Numbered from the stretch's first letter, positions 9,007 through 18,216 are shown. The stretch is 41,643 nucleotides of DNA from Gammaproteobacteria bacterium (GCA_029861535.1 JAOTZC010000023.1:1-41643); one strand, 5' to 3'. A program made the numbers and translations. Notes: generated by a model from the sequence alone, not told the origin.

Positions 9007-9903
9007 ATGGCAACGTCTGTTCAAGATCACGACTCATTGTGGCAACGCCTGACGATTGCTACACCGTACCTGTGGTTGCTGGCGTTTTTCCTTGTGCCGT
9101 TCGTGATCATTTTGAAGATCAGTGTCGCGGATCCGGTCATTGCGCAGCCGCCGTTTACTCCGACGATTGATGATGCGGGTAAATTGTCTGCGACGGCAGA
9201 TAACTTTGTGTTCCTGCTGACGGACAAGTTATATGCCATTACTTACTTGCGCTCGGTAATGATGGCGACGATTGCAACCGTGTTGTGCCTTGCGCTCGGC
9301 TTCCCGATGGCTTACGGCATTGCGCGCGCCAGAGCCGAAACCCGTGGTTTGTTATTGCTGCTTATTGTGCTGCCCTTCTGGATTTCATTCCTGCTGAGGG
9401 TTTATGCGTGGATGGGTCTTTTGAACAATTACGGCGTACTCAACAATTTCTTATTGTGGCTTGGCGTGATTGATCAGCCAATACAAATTCTGTACACCGA
9501 CTTCGCGGTCTTCGTCGGCCTGACATACTCCTACTTACCGTTTATGATTTTGCCGTTGTACGCGACACTCGAACGCATGGATCTCGACCTCGTTGAAGCG
9601 GCCCAAGATCTTGGCGCTTCACCGACACGCGCGTTCTGGGATGTGACCTGGCCATTGGCGCGTGCCGGCGTCGTCGCTGGCTGTCTGCTCGTCTTCATAC
9701 CGGCCATGGGCGAGTACGTTATACCGTATTTGCTGGGCGGACCCGAGGCGCTCTTGATCGGGCGTGTGCTGTTTGATGAATTTTTTGTCAATCGCGACTG
9801 GCCGCTCGCATCGGCCGTCGCCGTTGTGCTGCTATTACTGCTCGTTGTGCCTATTGTGTTCCTGCAGCGTAGTCAGGCAAGGAACGCGGAAGGTTCCGCA
9901 TGA
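9007..9903 (+). CDS. ABC transporter permease, PotB/PotH type
   Basis: Protein of 298 residues when started at the ATG two bases after the ATPase stop; the open frame reaching back to 8944 lies inside the ATPase gene and is ignored. It has about six hydrophobic helices and the permease EAA loop 'LVEAAQDLGASPTRAFWDVTWPL' (cut here into its key residues E, A, A and G), which docks on the ATPase. Its stop overlaps the start of the second permease (ATGA). It forms half of the membrane channel for the polyamine-type importer. Confidence 0.94.
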   Translation: MATSVQDHDSLWQRLTIATPYLWLLAFFLVPFVIILKISVADPVIAQPPFTPTIDDAGKLSATADNFVFLLTDKLYAITYLRSVMMATIATVLCLALGFPMAYGIARARAETRGLLLLLIVLPFWISFLLRVYAWMGLLNNYGVLNNFLLWLGVIDQPIQILYTDFAVFVGLTYSYLPFMILPLYATLERMDLDLVEAAQDLGASPTRAFWDVTWPLARAGVVAGCLLVFIPAMGEYVIPYLLGGPEALLIGRVLFDEFFVNRDWPLASAVAVVLLLLLVVPIVFLQRSQARNAEGSA

Positions 9904-10694
9904 GAAGAAACTCTCGATTTATTATCTCGACGCTCGCATTCGGCTATGCCTTTCTGTACATCCCGCTCGTTTTGGTCGTGGTTTACTCATTTAACGACTC
10001 CCGCATCGCGACCGTGTGGGGAGGTTTTTCGACTCGCTGGTACGGCGAGCTATTGAGAAACGAGCAAGTGCTTGATGCCGCTTATTTAAGCCTGCGAATC
10101 GCATTCACATCCGCGACGTTCGCAACCATACTGGGCACGATGGCAGGCCTTGCGCTGGCGCGATTTTCCCGCTTCCGTGGTCGAACACTCTTCACCGGTA
10201 TGATCACGTCACCGATGGTAATGCCCGAAGTCATTACCGGTCTTTCGTTGCTGTTGTTCTTCGTCACGCTACAACAGCTAACCGGTTGGCCGGGCCAACG
10301 CGGGTTTTCGACAATAACCATCGCGCATATAACGTTTTCGATGGCCTATGTCGCTGTCATTGTGCAATCGCGCTTATCGGGCATGGATGAGTCGCTTGAG
10401 GAAGCGGCGATGGACCTCGGCGGCCGACCGCTGCGCGTCGTTTTTGATATCACGCTTCCTTTGATTGCACCAGCGATGGTCGCCGGCTGGCTGCTCGCGT
10501 TTACGCTTTCACTGGACGACCTCGTTATCGCTAGCTTTGTTTCCGGGCCCGGAAGCAGCACATTACCGATGTATATCTTTTCGAAAGTGAAGCTCGGCGT
10601 GTCACCTGATATCAACGCGCTCGCGACTTTGATCATTGCATTTATCAGTGCAGGTGTATTCGTGGCCTGGTTTGTAATACGACGACGCGCTTAA
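9900..10694 (+). CDS. ABC transporter permease, PotC/PotI type
   Basis: Protein of 264 residues, the usual PotC length. It contains several membrane helices, 'SPMVMPEVITGLSLLLFF' (a conserved PotC stretch) and an EAA loop with 'SLEEAAMDLGGRPLRVVF'. The ATG overlaps the previous stop, so it is translationally coupled, giving a heterodimeric permease. It is the last gene of the rightward operon. About 60 bases separate it from the convergent Rieske oxygenase; no clear rho-independent terminator is visible there, only GC-rich imperfect repeats. Confidence 0.94.
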   Translation: MRRNSRFIISTLAFGYAFLYIPLVLVVVYSFNDSRIATVWGGFSTRWYGELLRNEQVLDAAYLSLRIAFTSATFATILGTMAGLALARFSRFRGRTLFTGMITSPMVMPEVITGLSLLLFFVTLQQLTGWPGQRGFSTITIAHITFSMAYVAVIVQSRLSGMDESLEEAAMDLGGRPLRVVFDITLPLIAPAMVAGWLLAFTLSLDDLVIASFVSGPGSSTLPMYIFSKVKLGVSPDINALATLIIAFISAGVFVAWFVIRRRA

Positions 10695-10754
10695 GTGCCG
10701 TTTTGGGGCGCGGCCTCTGCCAAAGGAATTTTTCGGCCCGCCTGGACCGCTCCC

Positions 10755-11978
10755 CTACAACGGCCGCGCCAATTCCTGAAGCAGCCACTCGACGTATATG
10801 CGCTCCGGTCTTTCCATGCCGGAAAACGGGCCTGGCTGATAGAAACGTGAGCAGACGCCTTTGTAATTGTTGACGATGATTGTCTTGTCGGCTTCGGTCG
10901 TCACGTCCCACAACCACGTCAGCTCATCGACATCGTAGTCTTTACCTTCGGCGGCGTTATCGCGAACTAACCAATAGATGTCGCAACGTGAATTTTCGAA
11001 GTCGACCGGTGTGAAAACGTAGGCTACGACGTGATCGCTATAGGCGAGCAGAAACGACATAGGACCGAACGTCATATCAGATGCGCCGCCGTCGTAATCT
11101 GTGAGCGAGCCCAGCAATGGTGCGACTGGCTGGCCGTCCTTGCTGCCGGTCAAATAGCCCTCGAATAGCGCCGTTCGACTATAGCCATAGCCAATTTCTC
11201 CGGGACGAGCGGCAGTATCGATACGATCGACGTATAAGTTCTGCATGCCACAATCGTCCATTTTCTCAAGCATATGGCCCTGGACGCGTTCGCGTTTTTT
11301 TCGATCCAACATCAGTGTATGCATACGGGCGTAGTCCGGATGTGCCGTCGCACAGTGATAGCATTCCTGATAATTCTCAATCGACAACTTCCAGTTCGCC
11401 GGAATCGCATACGCTTTATGGGATGCGAGCTTGAGGTTTTCGAAATCGAACATGGCCATCGGCTCGGCCATTTCCTTTTTGCAGTTCTCGAGCGACGGCG
11501 GCGCCGCGGAGAAACAGACAAGGATCAAGCCATGCACAACGTCGCACGATACCCTGTGCAAGCCATGTCCGTCCCAGTCGAAATCGTCCGGCATATCGCG
11601 CGCAGCGATCAGCGCACCGTCGATGTCATAGGTCCAGCCATGGTATGGGCATACAAACTTGCGCGTATTGCCGCGAGACTCGAGGCATACGACTGAGCCG
11701 CGGTGCCGGCAAACGTTAGCAAATGCTTTTATTGTCCCGTCGTCACTGCGAACGATGATTGCCGACTCACCGGCAACTCGGAACACCTTAAAGTCGCCGG
11801 TAGTCGGTAGCTCCGACTGGTGTCCGGCGAGTATCCAGTTACGATAGACGATGCGTTCGAGCTCAAGCTCGTAAATATCCGGGTCAGTGTAAAAACGCTG
11901 GCCAAGCGAATAGCCCGGCTTTTGCTCCGCGATTAATTCTTCTACAACTCGCGCGTCGTCGTAGTGAACTCCATTCAT
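10755..11978 (-). CDS. Rieske non-heme iron oxygenase, alpha subunit, betaine/carnitine-type
   Basis: Protein of 407 residues. The Rieske [2Fe-2S] ligands are C90-x-H92 and C110-x2-H113 ('CRHRG', 'CPYHGW'). The catalytic iron site is H208 and H213 in 'ENYQECYHCATAHPDY', with D364 of 'EADKTIIVNNY' as probable third ligand. The residue bridging cluster and iron is E205, where most ring-hydroxylating oxygenases have Asp; Glu at this spot is known from carnitine oxygenase CntA and choline-type enzymes. That points to N-alkyl hydroxylation (demethylation or C-N cleavage) of a quaternary ammonium substrate, not aromatic attack. GGTGGAA lies before the ATG. It faces the transporter operon. No ferredoxin reductase partner gene is present in the window. 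Confidence 0.9.
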   Translation of the reverse strand: MNGVHYDDARVVEELIAEQKPGYSLGQRFYTDPDIYELELERIVYRNWILAGHQSELPTTGDFKVFRVAGESAIIVRSDDGTIKAFANVCRHRGSVVCLESRGNTRKFVCPYHGWTYDIDGALIAARDMPDDFDWDGHGLHRVSCDVVHGLILVCFSAAPPSLENCKKEMAEPMAMFDFENLKLASHKAYAIPANWKLSIENYQECYHCATAHPDYARMHTLMLDRKKRERVQGHMLEKMDDCGMQNLYVDRIDTAARPGEIGYGYSRTALFEGYLTGSKDGQPVAPLLGSLTDYDGGASDMTFGPMSFLLAYSDHVVAYVFTPVDFENSRCDIYWLVRDNAAEGKDYDVDELTWLWDVTTEADKTIIVNNYKGVCSRFYQPGPFSGMERPERIYVEWLLQELARPL

Positions 11979-12162
11979 GGCAAAAATTCCACCATATGAA
12001 ACAGAAAATAAAACCTCATACTACGATATCACAGCGCCTGATTTAGACGACATAGCAGGCCGAGAATTGAATTAATTCGCTGAATTTCAATAATATTGAT
12101 TGCAATGATCAGGAGATTGCATGATCTTGGGGCGGGACGTGTATTTGTTGGGAAATTACTAA

Positions 12163-13602
12163 ATGACAAGAATTGTCGTGATCATTGCATTGACCCTAGT
12201 AGGCGCGTCTGCTCGCGCAGAATCCGTCGATACTGCCGCCCTAAAAGATACCGTTATCGAGTCCGTCGATCGTCAAAGCACGACGATGACACAAATGAGT
12301 GACACCATCTGGGCGCATGCCGAGATCGCGCTGAACGAATCCGAATCGTCCGCCGTGCTCGCGGACTACGCCGAGGCAGGTGGATTCGCCGTATCGCGTG
12401 GCGTCGCAGGAATGCCGACGGCGTTTATTGCCAGCTTCGGTGAGGGCCAACCGATCATTGGCATCCTCGGAGAGTTCGACGCATTGCCGCGCTTGTCGCA
12501 GGCCGCGGTACCAGAGCGCAGCGCTCGCTTTGAAGATGGTAACGGTCACGGCTGCGGCCACAACCTATTTGGTGTTGCCAGTCTCGCGGCCGCAATAGCG
12601 ATCAAAGATCTCATTAGAGACGGACAGATTAATGGGACGATTCGTTTTTACGGCACGCCAGCTGAAGAGGCGATAGGCGGCAAAACTTATATGGCCCGGG
12701 AAGGGCTGTTTGACGATCTTGACGTTGCAATTTCTTGGCATCCGTCCTACGAAACACGCGTCGACACTGCCGGCTCTCAAGCGATGGTCGAAACGATTGT
12801 CGAATTCAAAGGCATTTCGTCGCATGCCGCGTTTGATCCGTGGAACGGTCGCAGCGCACTCGATGGGCTCGAACTGTTCACTCATGCATTGAATCTATGG
12901 CGCGAACATGTGAGACCGTCCGTTCGAATTCATTACGCCTATGTCGACGGTGGCGGCGCGCCAAACGTCGTGCCGGCAACCGCCAGCGCATCGGTTTGGG
13001 TCCGTGACAACGAAATGCCGACCGTGCTCGAAATGCTCGAGCGAATGCGGGAAATGGCGGACGGTGCGGCACTCGCAGCCAATGTCGAGGCGGAAGTTCA
13101 CCGAGTCACTGGTACCTACAATCTGCTGCAGAACAAGGAGCTGGCAAAAATCGTCCAGGCGAATCTGGAAAGCATCGGCCCGATCGAATTCACGCCGGCC
13201 GAGAATGAATTCGCCATCAAATTGCAAAACGCCATGGGTGTTCCGGCTGTCGGGCTGAACGGCACCCCGGAACCGCTAGATCTCAACGCGACCGAGATCG
13301 AAGGTGGCTCGACTGACACTGCCGATGTCAGCTGGATAGTGCCAACGCTCGAATTTAGTGTCGCCACGGCGCCGACGGATATTCCCTGGCATTCGTGGGG
13401 AGTTGTCGCCTCGAGCGGCATGTCGATCGGCCATCGCGGTATGACCCACGCGGCAAAGACGCTTGCCGCAAGTATGGTCGATCTATTTACGTCGCCCGAA
13501 AAAATCGACGCGGCGAAAGCGCAATTTCGTGAAGACCTCGCCGGGCTTTCGTATCACGCCCACATTCCCGACGGCCCACCCCCAATACCCGACTCGCATT
13601 AA
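12163..13602 (+). CDS. Exported M20 family amidohydrolase (AbgB-like)
   Basis: Protein of 479 residues with a Sec leader ending near 'GASARA-ES'. M20D features follow: 'ILGEFDALP' (metal-site region), 'GHGCGHNLFG' (catalytic Cys/His pair used by AbgB and HipO-type enzymes), 'PAEEAIGGK' (general-base EE), 'SWHPS', and the dimerisation domain with 'SSHAAFDPWNGRSALDG'. Such enzymes cut amide bonds of acyl-amino acids or p-aminobenzoyl-glutamate. The leader implies periplasmic action, whereas AbgB itself is cytoplasmic. It stands alone, divergent from the Rieske oxygenase, with GGGAAA upstream. Its substrate and any link to the amine cluster are unknown. Confidence 0.88.
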   Translation: MTRIVVIIALTLVGASARAESVDTAALKDTVIESVDRQSTTMTQMSDTIWAHAEIALNESESSAVLADYAEAGGFAVSRGVAGMPTAFIASFGEGQPIIGILGEFDALPRLSQAAVPERSARFEDGNGHGCGHNLFGVASLAAAIAIKDLIRDGQINGTIRFYGTPAEEAIGGKTYMAREGLFDDLDVAISWHPSYETRVDTAGSQAMVETIVEFKGISSHAAFDPWNGRSALDGLELFTHALNLWREHVRPSVRIHYAYVDGGGAPNVVPATASASVWVRDNEMPTVLEMLERMREMADGAALAANVEAEVHRVTGTYNLLQNKELAKIVQANLESIGPIEFTPAENEFAIKLQNAMGVPAVGLNGTPEPLDLNATEIEGGSTDTADVSWIVPTLEFSVATAPTDIPWHSWGVVASSGMSIGHRGMTHAAKTLAASMVDLFTSPEKIDAAKAQFREDLAGLSYHAHIPDGPPPIPDSH

Positions 13603-13625
13603 CGATGGCTTTACGTTTCAATCAG

Positions 13626-14261
13626 TCAGCGGATGAGCCCATCTTTACGCAAGCGACGCACAATGGCCTTGCTCTCTGCAATGATGATCTGATAATCCGT
13701 TTGGCCGTGTGCGGAAGATGACTCCATAGAATAGACACGTTTGTTAGTTTCGGCATCGTAAAAATCGGACACAAAGACAACATCTATGGTCACGTCAGAA
13801 TAGGCGGGGCTTTTGGTTTCTTTGTAGTCGTAGCGAAAGTAGTCCAATAAGCCGCCGCCCCGCACGTCAGCCTGTATATCGACTTGCTCGTCATGCCGCC
13901 TTTCCTCGATTCCCTCGAATTTTGCGCTGACAACGATAACGCCGTCGACACCCTTGTCGGTGATAAATTCTGCGATCGCTTCTTCAGACGGCACGGTACT
14001 GGCACTTTCCCTGACGAACGAATGTGCGTTCACATCGTGCGACCTTAGTTCGCGCATCAGTCCTTCTTCGATATTACGATCGGTTTCCCGACTGGGTGTC
14101 GCGCCGACGACAAGTACGTTTGAATACGGCGCATTGGCGATCGTTGGCAACATCAGCACACGATCCACGGACGTCGTGGTCGCCGGCGTCGTGTCACAAG
14201 CCCCGATAAGCAAGGTGAGCGGGAATAAGAGTAATGCAGAGGTCGAAGTATTGTTAGACAC
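13626..14261 (-). CDS. Predicted lipoprotein of unknown function
   Basis: Protein of 211 residues. I do not recognise the family. The start is GTG with AGGATAAATC just before it. A lipobox 'LLIGAC' places the lipidated cysteine at residue 22, so it is a membrane-anchored periplasmic protein. The mature part has a regular alpha/beta look: 'NVLVVGATPSRETDRNIEEG', later 'GVDGVIVVSAKFEG' and 'IIIAESKAIVRRLRKDG' at the end. The pattern of a small domain with 'D...N..E..l...L...' resembles periplasmic lipoproteins that sense or bind envelope components, but I cannot assign it. It is convergent with the M20 hydrolase. Confidence 0.75.
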   Translation of the reverse strand: MSNNTSTSALLLFPLTLLIGACDTTPATTTSVDRVLMLPTIANAPYSNVLVVGATPSRETDRNIEEGLMRELRSHDVNAHSFVRESASTVPSEEAIAEFITDKGVDGVIVVSAKFEGIEERRHDEQVDIQADVRGGGLLDYFRYDYKETKSPAYSDVTIDVVFVSDFYDAETNKRVYSMESSSAHGQTDYQIIIAESKAIVRRLRKDGLIR

Positions 14262-14679
14262 GATTTATCCTGTCGCGATTAAGCCGGCGATCGATACTAA
14301 GTCGAATTCATGCTTTATTAGTATAGCGCCGCAAGCGCTTGTGCGTTGCTCTAGGAGCGGTCGCTGCCTATTCAGCGGATATCCTCCAGGCTCTCGGGCG
14401 CAGGGCGCTATCGGTGTCGCCTGCGTCAGCGATCATATCGGGCTGTCGCCACAAACGCTTCCTCGTTCGAACATCGTTGGCTGATCGCGCAAGTTTGAAT
14501 TGAAAACGAGCAGTCGAACAGCGCTGCAGCGAGTTCTGTAAGCGCGATCATCGAAAAACTCCGGGTTTCATGCGGGTATTCTGCGGACTTTCGAAAACTG
14601 TGACCAATTATGTTCAACCTGGGCTGAACTTCCGTCAAAATCGGCAGCTTGGGCAAATCGCGCCTGTCCTCTGGACGAA
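14262..14679. other. 418-base intergenic stretch with no supported gene
   Basis: The stretch lies between two divergent genes and must carry both promoters. Open frames inside it are short and lack protein-like composition. I see no clear hairpin-plus-T-tract, tRNA or repeat. Nothing further can be supported. Confidence 0.5.
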
Positions 14680-15648
14680 ATGATGAGAAATCTGATAATC
14701 GGAGTGTTGATCCTTGCCGCTTTGGGGTACTTCGGCACGAAATGGAAACTTCACCAGGATGTTGAGTCCGGGGTCGACATGGCCGTCATGATGATGTCGC
14801 CGTTTGCCGTTGTTCAATACGACGGCGTCAGCTCTACGATGACCGGTGAGCTGACCATCGACGGTATTCGCGGTCGCGTTAAAGGCTTCAACGATGAATT
14901 TTTCATCGCCAGGCTTGGCATCGATACGCCGAGTTTCCTGTCGCTAATGAAGTTTGGCGACATGCAGTCGCTCGTCACGTCCGGTGACGACATGCTTCCA
15001 AAATACTTTGGGCTTATTGTCGAAGGGCTGCGGATGCCGTCGAACGCGGACTACGGCTACAAGCTGCATGAAGAACAGATCAAACAACTCGGCGTTAATG
15101 ACGCAGACGAACCAGCGAATGAGTGCACGGGTAAGTACGGGCTGTCGCCGGATGCGCTGCTTGCGATGGGCTATACGGAATATGATCTGTCATTGTCAGC
15201 GCGCTTTCGTCAACTCGGCGACCGTTACGCTGTCGAAATCCAGACGAGCAGCAAAGATATGTGGGAGGTCGATGCCGAGCTCATTCTGGTCGGCAACATG
15301 GCCACAGAACTGGCGAAGGGGCCGCGGTACCGGCCAAAAATGGGCGAAATGCGGGTCGAGTATGTGGATCGATCGCTGAAAGAGCGCATTGCCGGATACT
15401 GCCGCACGCAAGGTCTCACGGACGACGAGATTCTCGAGGCTCAGCTCGACGCCTTTCGACACTTCGGCTCGGAAAGCGGCATCGAATTCGACGAATATGT
15501 CATGGAGCCGTATAAGGAATTCCTCGAGGGAAAATCGACCCTGGTCGTGACCGCCAAGCCCAATGAGCCGGTCACGCTATCGCAGATTACACTGTACAAG
15601 CCGAGCGACGTGCCAGCCCTACTGCAGCTGTCGGCCGAGGCCCACTAG
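14680..15648 (+). CDS. Membrane-anchored hypothetical protein
   Basis: Protein of 322 residues; start could be either of two adjacent ATGs (14680 or 14683). One N-terminal helix 'NLIIGVLILAALGYFGTKW' anchors it, and the rest is soluble, mixed polarity and probably periplasmic. Readable features include 'DGVSSTMTGELTIDGIRGRV', two cysteines in the middle and C-terminal parts ('ANECTGKYG', 'AGYCRTQG') that may form a disulphide, and a strand-rich look like DUF945- or AsmA-type proteins. I do not recognise the family with confidence. No operon partner; the aldolase follows 115 bases downstream on the same strand. Confidence 0.75.
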   Translation: MMRNLIIGVLILAALGYFGTKWKLHQDVESGVDMAVMMMSPFAVVQYDGVSSTMTGELTIDGIRGRVKGFNDEFFIARLGIDTPSFLSLMKFGDMQSLVTSGDDMLPKYFGLIVEGLRMPSNADYGYKLHEEQIKQLGVNDADEPANECTGKYGLSPDALLAMGYTEYDLSLSARFRQLGDRYAVEIQTSSKDMWEVDAELILVGNMATELAKGPRYRPKMGEMRVEYVDRSLKERIAGYCRTQGLTDDEILEAQLDAFRHFGSESGIEFDEYVMEPYKEFLEGKSTLVVTAKPNEPVTLSQITLYKPSDVPALLQLSAEAH

Positions 15649-15763
15649 ACCGCGTTCGCCCGTCCCAGTGGGGTGCAAACCAGCCCCACATGCTTTCCGT
15701 ACAACATGCTGTACAATTCGCCACTCGGATTTTCCAGTCAACTTCCTTTTGGCGAGATACAAC

Positions 15764-16657
15764 GTGAACACTTTCGAAAAACAGCTAGAAAAAGTAAGAA
15801 CAGCACCCGGATTTATTGCGGCCCTCGATCAGAGCGGCGGCAGCACACCTAAGGCTCTTGGCCTTTACGGCGTCGGCGAGGACGCCTGGTCGAACGACGA
15901 TGAGATGTTCGATGTCGTACACCAGATGCGGACCCGCATCATGACGTGTCCGACGTTTAACGGTGATCGCATTCTCGGCGCCATCCTGTTCGAAAACACG
16001 ATGGATCGCGAAGTGGAAGGTCAATCGACCGCGTCATACCTATGGAACGTCAAGAACATCGCACCGTTTTTAAAGGTCGACAAAGGTCTAGCTGACGAAG
16101 AACACGGCGTTCAGCTGATGAAGCCGATGCCGAAGCTGGCAGACCTACTAGGCAAGGCCAAAGCAAGCGGCATTTTTGGCACGAAAATGCGTTCCGTCAT
16201 CAAAGAAGCCAACCCGGCCGGCATCGACGCGATCGTCAAGCAGCAGTTCGAGATCGGCAAGCAAATCTTTGCGGCTGGTTTCGTACCGATAATCGAGCCG
16301 GAAGTCGATATTCATTGTCCGGACAAGGAAGAAGCGGAAGCGATCTTACATACCCACATCATGGATCAACTCAATAGCCTTGATGAGGACGAGCTCGTCA
16401 TGCTGAAGCTAACGCTGCCGGAAAAAGACGACCTCTACGCAGATTGCATTGCACACCCGAACGTCGTACGAGTCGTCGCGCTGTCCGGCGGCTATTCTCG
16501 TGAAGAAGCCAATGCTCGTCTGTCGCGCAATCATGGCATGGTGGCGAGCTTCTCACGTGCATTATCGGAAGGCCTGAAAGCGCAACAAAGCGATGACAAG
16601 TTTTCCTCGATGCTCGATTCTTCGATCGGTGCAATCGCCGCAGCTTCCGCCACCTGA
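15764..16657 (+). CDS. Fructose-bisphosphate aldolase, class I
   Basis: Protein of 297 residues from the GTG at 15764, which has GGCGAGA upstream; an open frame back to 15563 is Arg/Cys/Pro-rich non-protein-like sequence overlapping the preceding gene. The length fits the short bacterial class I aldolases (about 296 in staphylococci). Features: 'FIAALDQSGGSTPKAL', 'ILFENTMDRE', 'IIEPEVDI' with the acid residues E178 and E180, and K215 in 'LVMLKLTLPE', the Schiff-base lysine. It cleaves fructose 1,6-bisphosphate to DHAP and glyceraldehyde 3-phosphate, or runs the reverse in gluconeogenesis. No metal site of the class II type is present. Confidence 0.95.
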   Translation: MNTFEKQLEKVRTAPGFIAALDQSGGSTPKALGLYGVGEDAWSNDDEMFDVVHQMRTRIMTCPTFNGDRILGAILFENTMDREVEGQSTASYLWNVKNIAPFLKVDKGLADEEHGVQLMKPMPKLADLLGKAKASGIFGTKMRSVIKEANPAGIDAIVKQQFEIGKQIFAAGFVPIIEPEVDIHCPDKEEAEAILHTHIMDQLNSLDEDELVMLKLTLPEKDDLYADCIAHPNVVRVVALSGGYSREEANARLSRNHGMVASFSRALSEGLKAQQSDDKFSSMLDSSIGAIAAASAT

Positions 16658-16748
16658 CTGGCGATTGACCGAAGTGGCATACACCCTCTGAGACTCCGGA
16701 CACTTGCTGGCTCGATGCCGCGGTCGCAGATGCCATGAGGGGAAATCG

Positions 16749-17471
16749 ATGACGATGCTCAACCCGGAGCTCGACAGATCCGCGCTCGCGGCGAAGTTCG
16801 CTAGAGACGATCGCATTCGTATTTCCAACATTCTGAACGCAGACATTGCCGAGCGCATCCGCAACATTTGCCTCACCAAGGTTTCATGGGACTACCTTTC
16901 GCATGTTGACGGAAAAAATCTCGTCATGTCGACCGAAGCGTTGAAAAATCTCGGTGCCGAGGAAACCCAAGAGCTGCAACGCAAGATCGGAACTGCAGCA
17001 GCTGACGGTATAGGCTTTTTCTATTGCAGCTACATGATGGACCGCAAGCGTAACGATACAGACGACGTAGACATTCGATTTCTGCATGAGGTATTCGAGT
17101 TTCTAAATAGCGATGAGATGCTGAATTTCATAAGTGTCGTTACCGGGCGTGATGACCTCAAAAGTGCCAGTGCGCAGTACACCCGCTATACGCCAGGGCA
17201 CTTCCTGACGCGGCATCGCGATGACGTTAAGGTAGACAAGCGCCGCATCGCATACGTGCTCTCGTTTAGCAAAGACTGGCATCCGGACTGGGGCGGTTTA
17301 TTGCACTTCTATGAGGACGACGGCACGGCAAGAGATGCCTGGGTGCCAGAGTTCAATTCGTTGTCGCTGTTCGATGTGCGCCACGTGCACTCGGTCAGCT
17401 TCGTCACGCCGTTTACTAAGCAACCACGACTATCTTTGACGGGCTGGTTTCGTGCGATCGAGCCAAGCTAG
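16749..17471 (+). CDS. 2-oxoglutarate/Fe(II)-dependent oxygenase, prolyl-hydroxylase-like
   Basis: Protein of 240 residues from the ATG at 16749, placed by GAGGGGAAAT five to fourteen bases upstream. The double-stranded beta-helix carries the iron triad H156-R-D158 ('FLTRHRDD') and H214 ('FDVRHVHSVSFV'), and R227 in 'QPRLSLTGWF' is the expected 2-oxoglutarate anchor. 'WGGLLHFYEDDG' between them is typical of Ofd1/Tpa1- and P4H-type enzymes, which hydroxylate prolines or other protein side chains. It follows the aldolase by 91 bases on the same strand and is convergent with a cytochrome c gene. Target unknown. Confidence 0.9.
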   Translation: MTMLNPELDRSALAAKFARDDRIRISNILNADIAERIRNICLTKVSWDYLSHVDGKNLVMSTEALKNLGAEETQELQRKIGTAAADGIGFFYCSYMMDRKRNDTDDVDIRFLHEVFEFLNSDEMLNFISVVTGRDDLKSASAQYTRYTPGHFLTRHRDDVKVDKRRIAYVLSFSKDWHPDWGGLLHFYEDDGTARDAWVPEFNSLSLFDVRHVHSVSFVTPFTKQPRLSLTGWFRAIEPS

Positions 17472-17524
17472 AGTAATAGTGGTGCTCGCCGACGGTTTAT
17501 CGGACGGGCCGGCTTCCGTGGCAT

Positions 17525-18133
17525 CTATTGCTCGCGGCTACGATACACGCCGAAATAGACGAAGCCCTCTTTGGCTCGACGGCCAGGCGCCACTTCCGTC
17601 GGGACTCTATGACGTACCGGCTCGACGGTGCGCAGATAGCTGACGATCGCGGCAACATCATCGTCTGATAGTCTCGAGTATGACTGCCACGGCATTGTCG
17701 CGATTCGGCGCTTCCCGTGACGACCGATGCCAGCCCGAATCGCATTGGCAATTTGCTCATCGCTCCAGCTGCCGATGCCGGTTTCTACATCGGGCGTGAT
17801 ATTGCCTGGATACACAATGCCAGGGAAACGCACACCCAACGGGCTCGTATAGGCGATGCCGGTCCGTGATCCGGAAAGCGGTCTGCTCATATCCGGATTA
17901 CCTTCAAACGCACCGTTAGTGTGACAGCTGCCGCAGCCAAGCAGCTCTACCAGATATTCTCCGCGGTTGACGAGATCACGATCCCCGGGCGCAAAGCTCC
18001 CGGGACGTGCGGTCGGCGCATCAACAAGGGTCGACGAATCCAGCTCTTCGTAATCCTGGAGCGGGTCATAGGCCTGCTCGCTTGCACAGCCAGCCGTAAG
18101 CATTGCCAACAGAACCATTTGTGAGACTTTCAT
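17525..18133 (-). CDS. Lipid-anchored mono-heme cytochrome c
   Basis: Protein of 202 residues. A lipobox 'MLTAGC' lipidates C16, and the heme-binding CGSCH is at 67-71. A downstream 'RIATMPWQSYSRLSDDD' supplies a likely axial methionine, followed by 'VAAIVSYLRTVEPV', which is characteristic of cytochrome subunits of alcohol/aldehyde dehydrogenases. AGGAGG lies before the ATG. It is on the same strand as the TonB receptor but separated from it by a terminator, so it has its own promoter. It probably shuttles periplasmic electrons toward a terminal oxidase; the dehydrogenase partner is not adjacent. Confidence 0.9.
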   Translation of the reverse strand: MKVSQMVLLAMLTAGCASEQAYDPLQDYEELDSSTLVDAPTARPGSFAPGDRDLVNRGEYLVELLGCGSCHTNGAFEGNPDMSRPLSGSRTGIAYTSPLGVRFPGIVYPGNITPDVETGIGSWSDEQIANAIRAGIGRHGKRRIATMPWQSYSRLSDDDVAAIVSYLRTVEPVRHRVPTEVAPGRRAKEGFVYFGVYRSREQ

Positions 18134-18216
18134 GGATCGCCTCCTACATGCCCAGTTCCTATCATCGGTGACTCGCCGACTCCGCTGTATGCCGGAAAAC
18201 CGCTATAAAACTGCGT

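Noticed and set aside
14426..14656. 76-codon minus-strand frame in the intergenic stretch
   Set aside because: No ribosome site, motif or gene context supports it.
15563..15763. N-terminal extension of the aldolase
   Set aside because: It overlaps the previous gene, is Arg/Pro/Cys-rich, and a GTG with a ribosome site at 15764 gives the normal family length.
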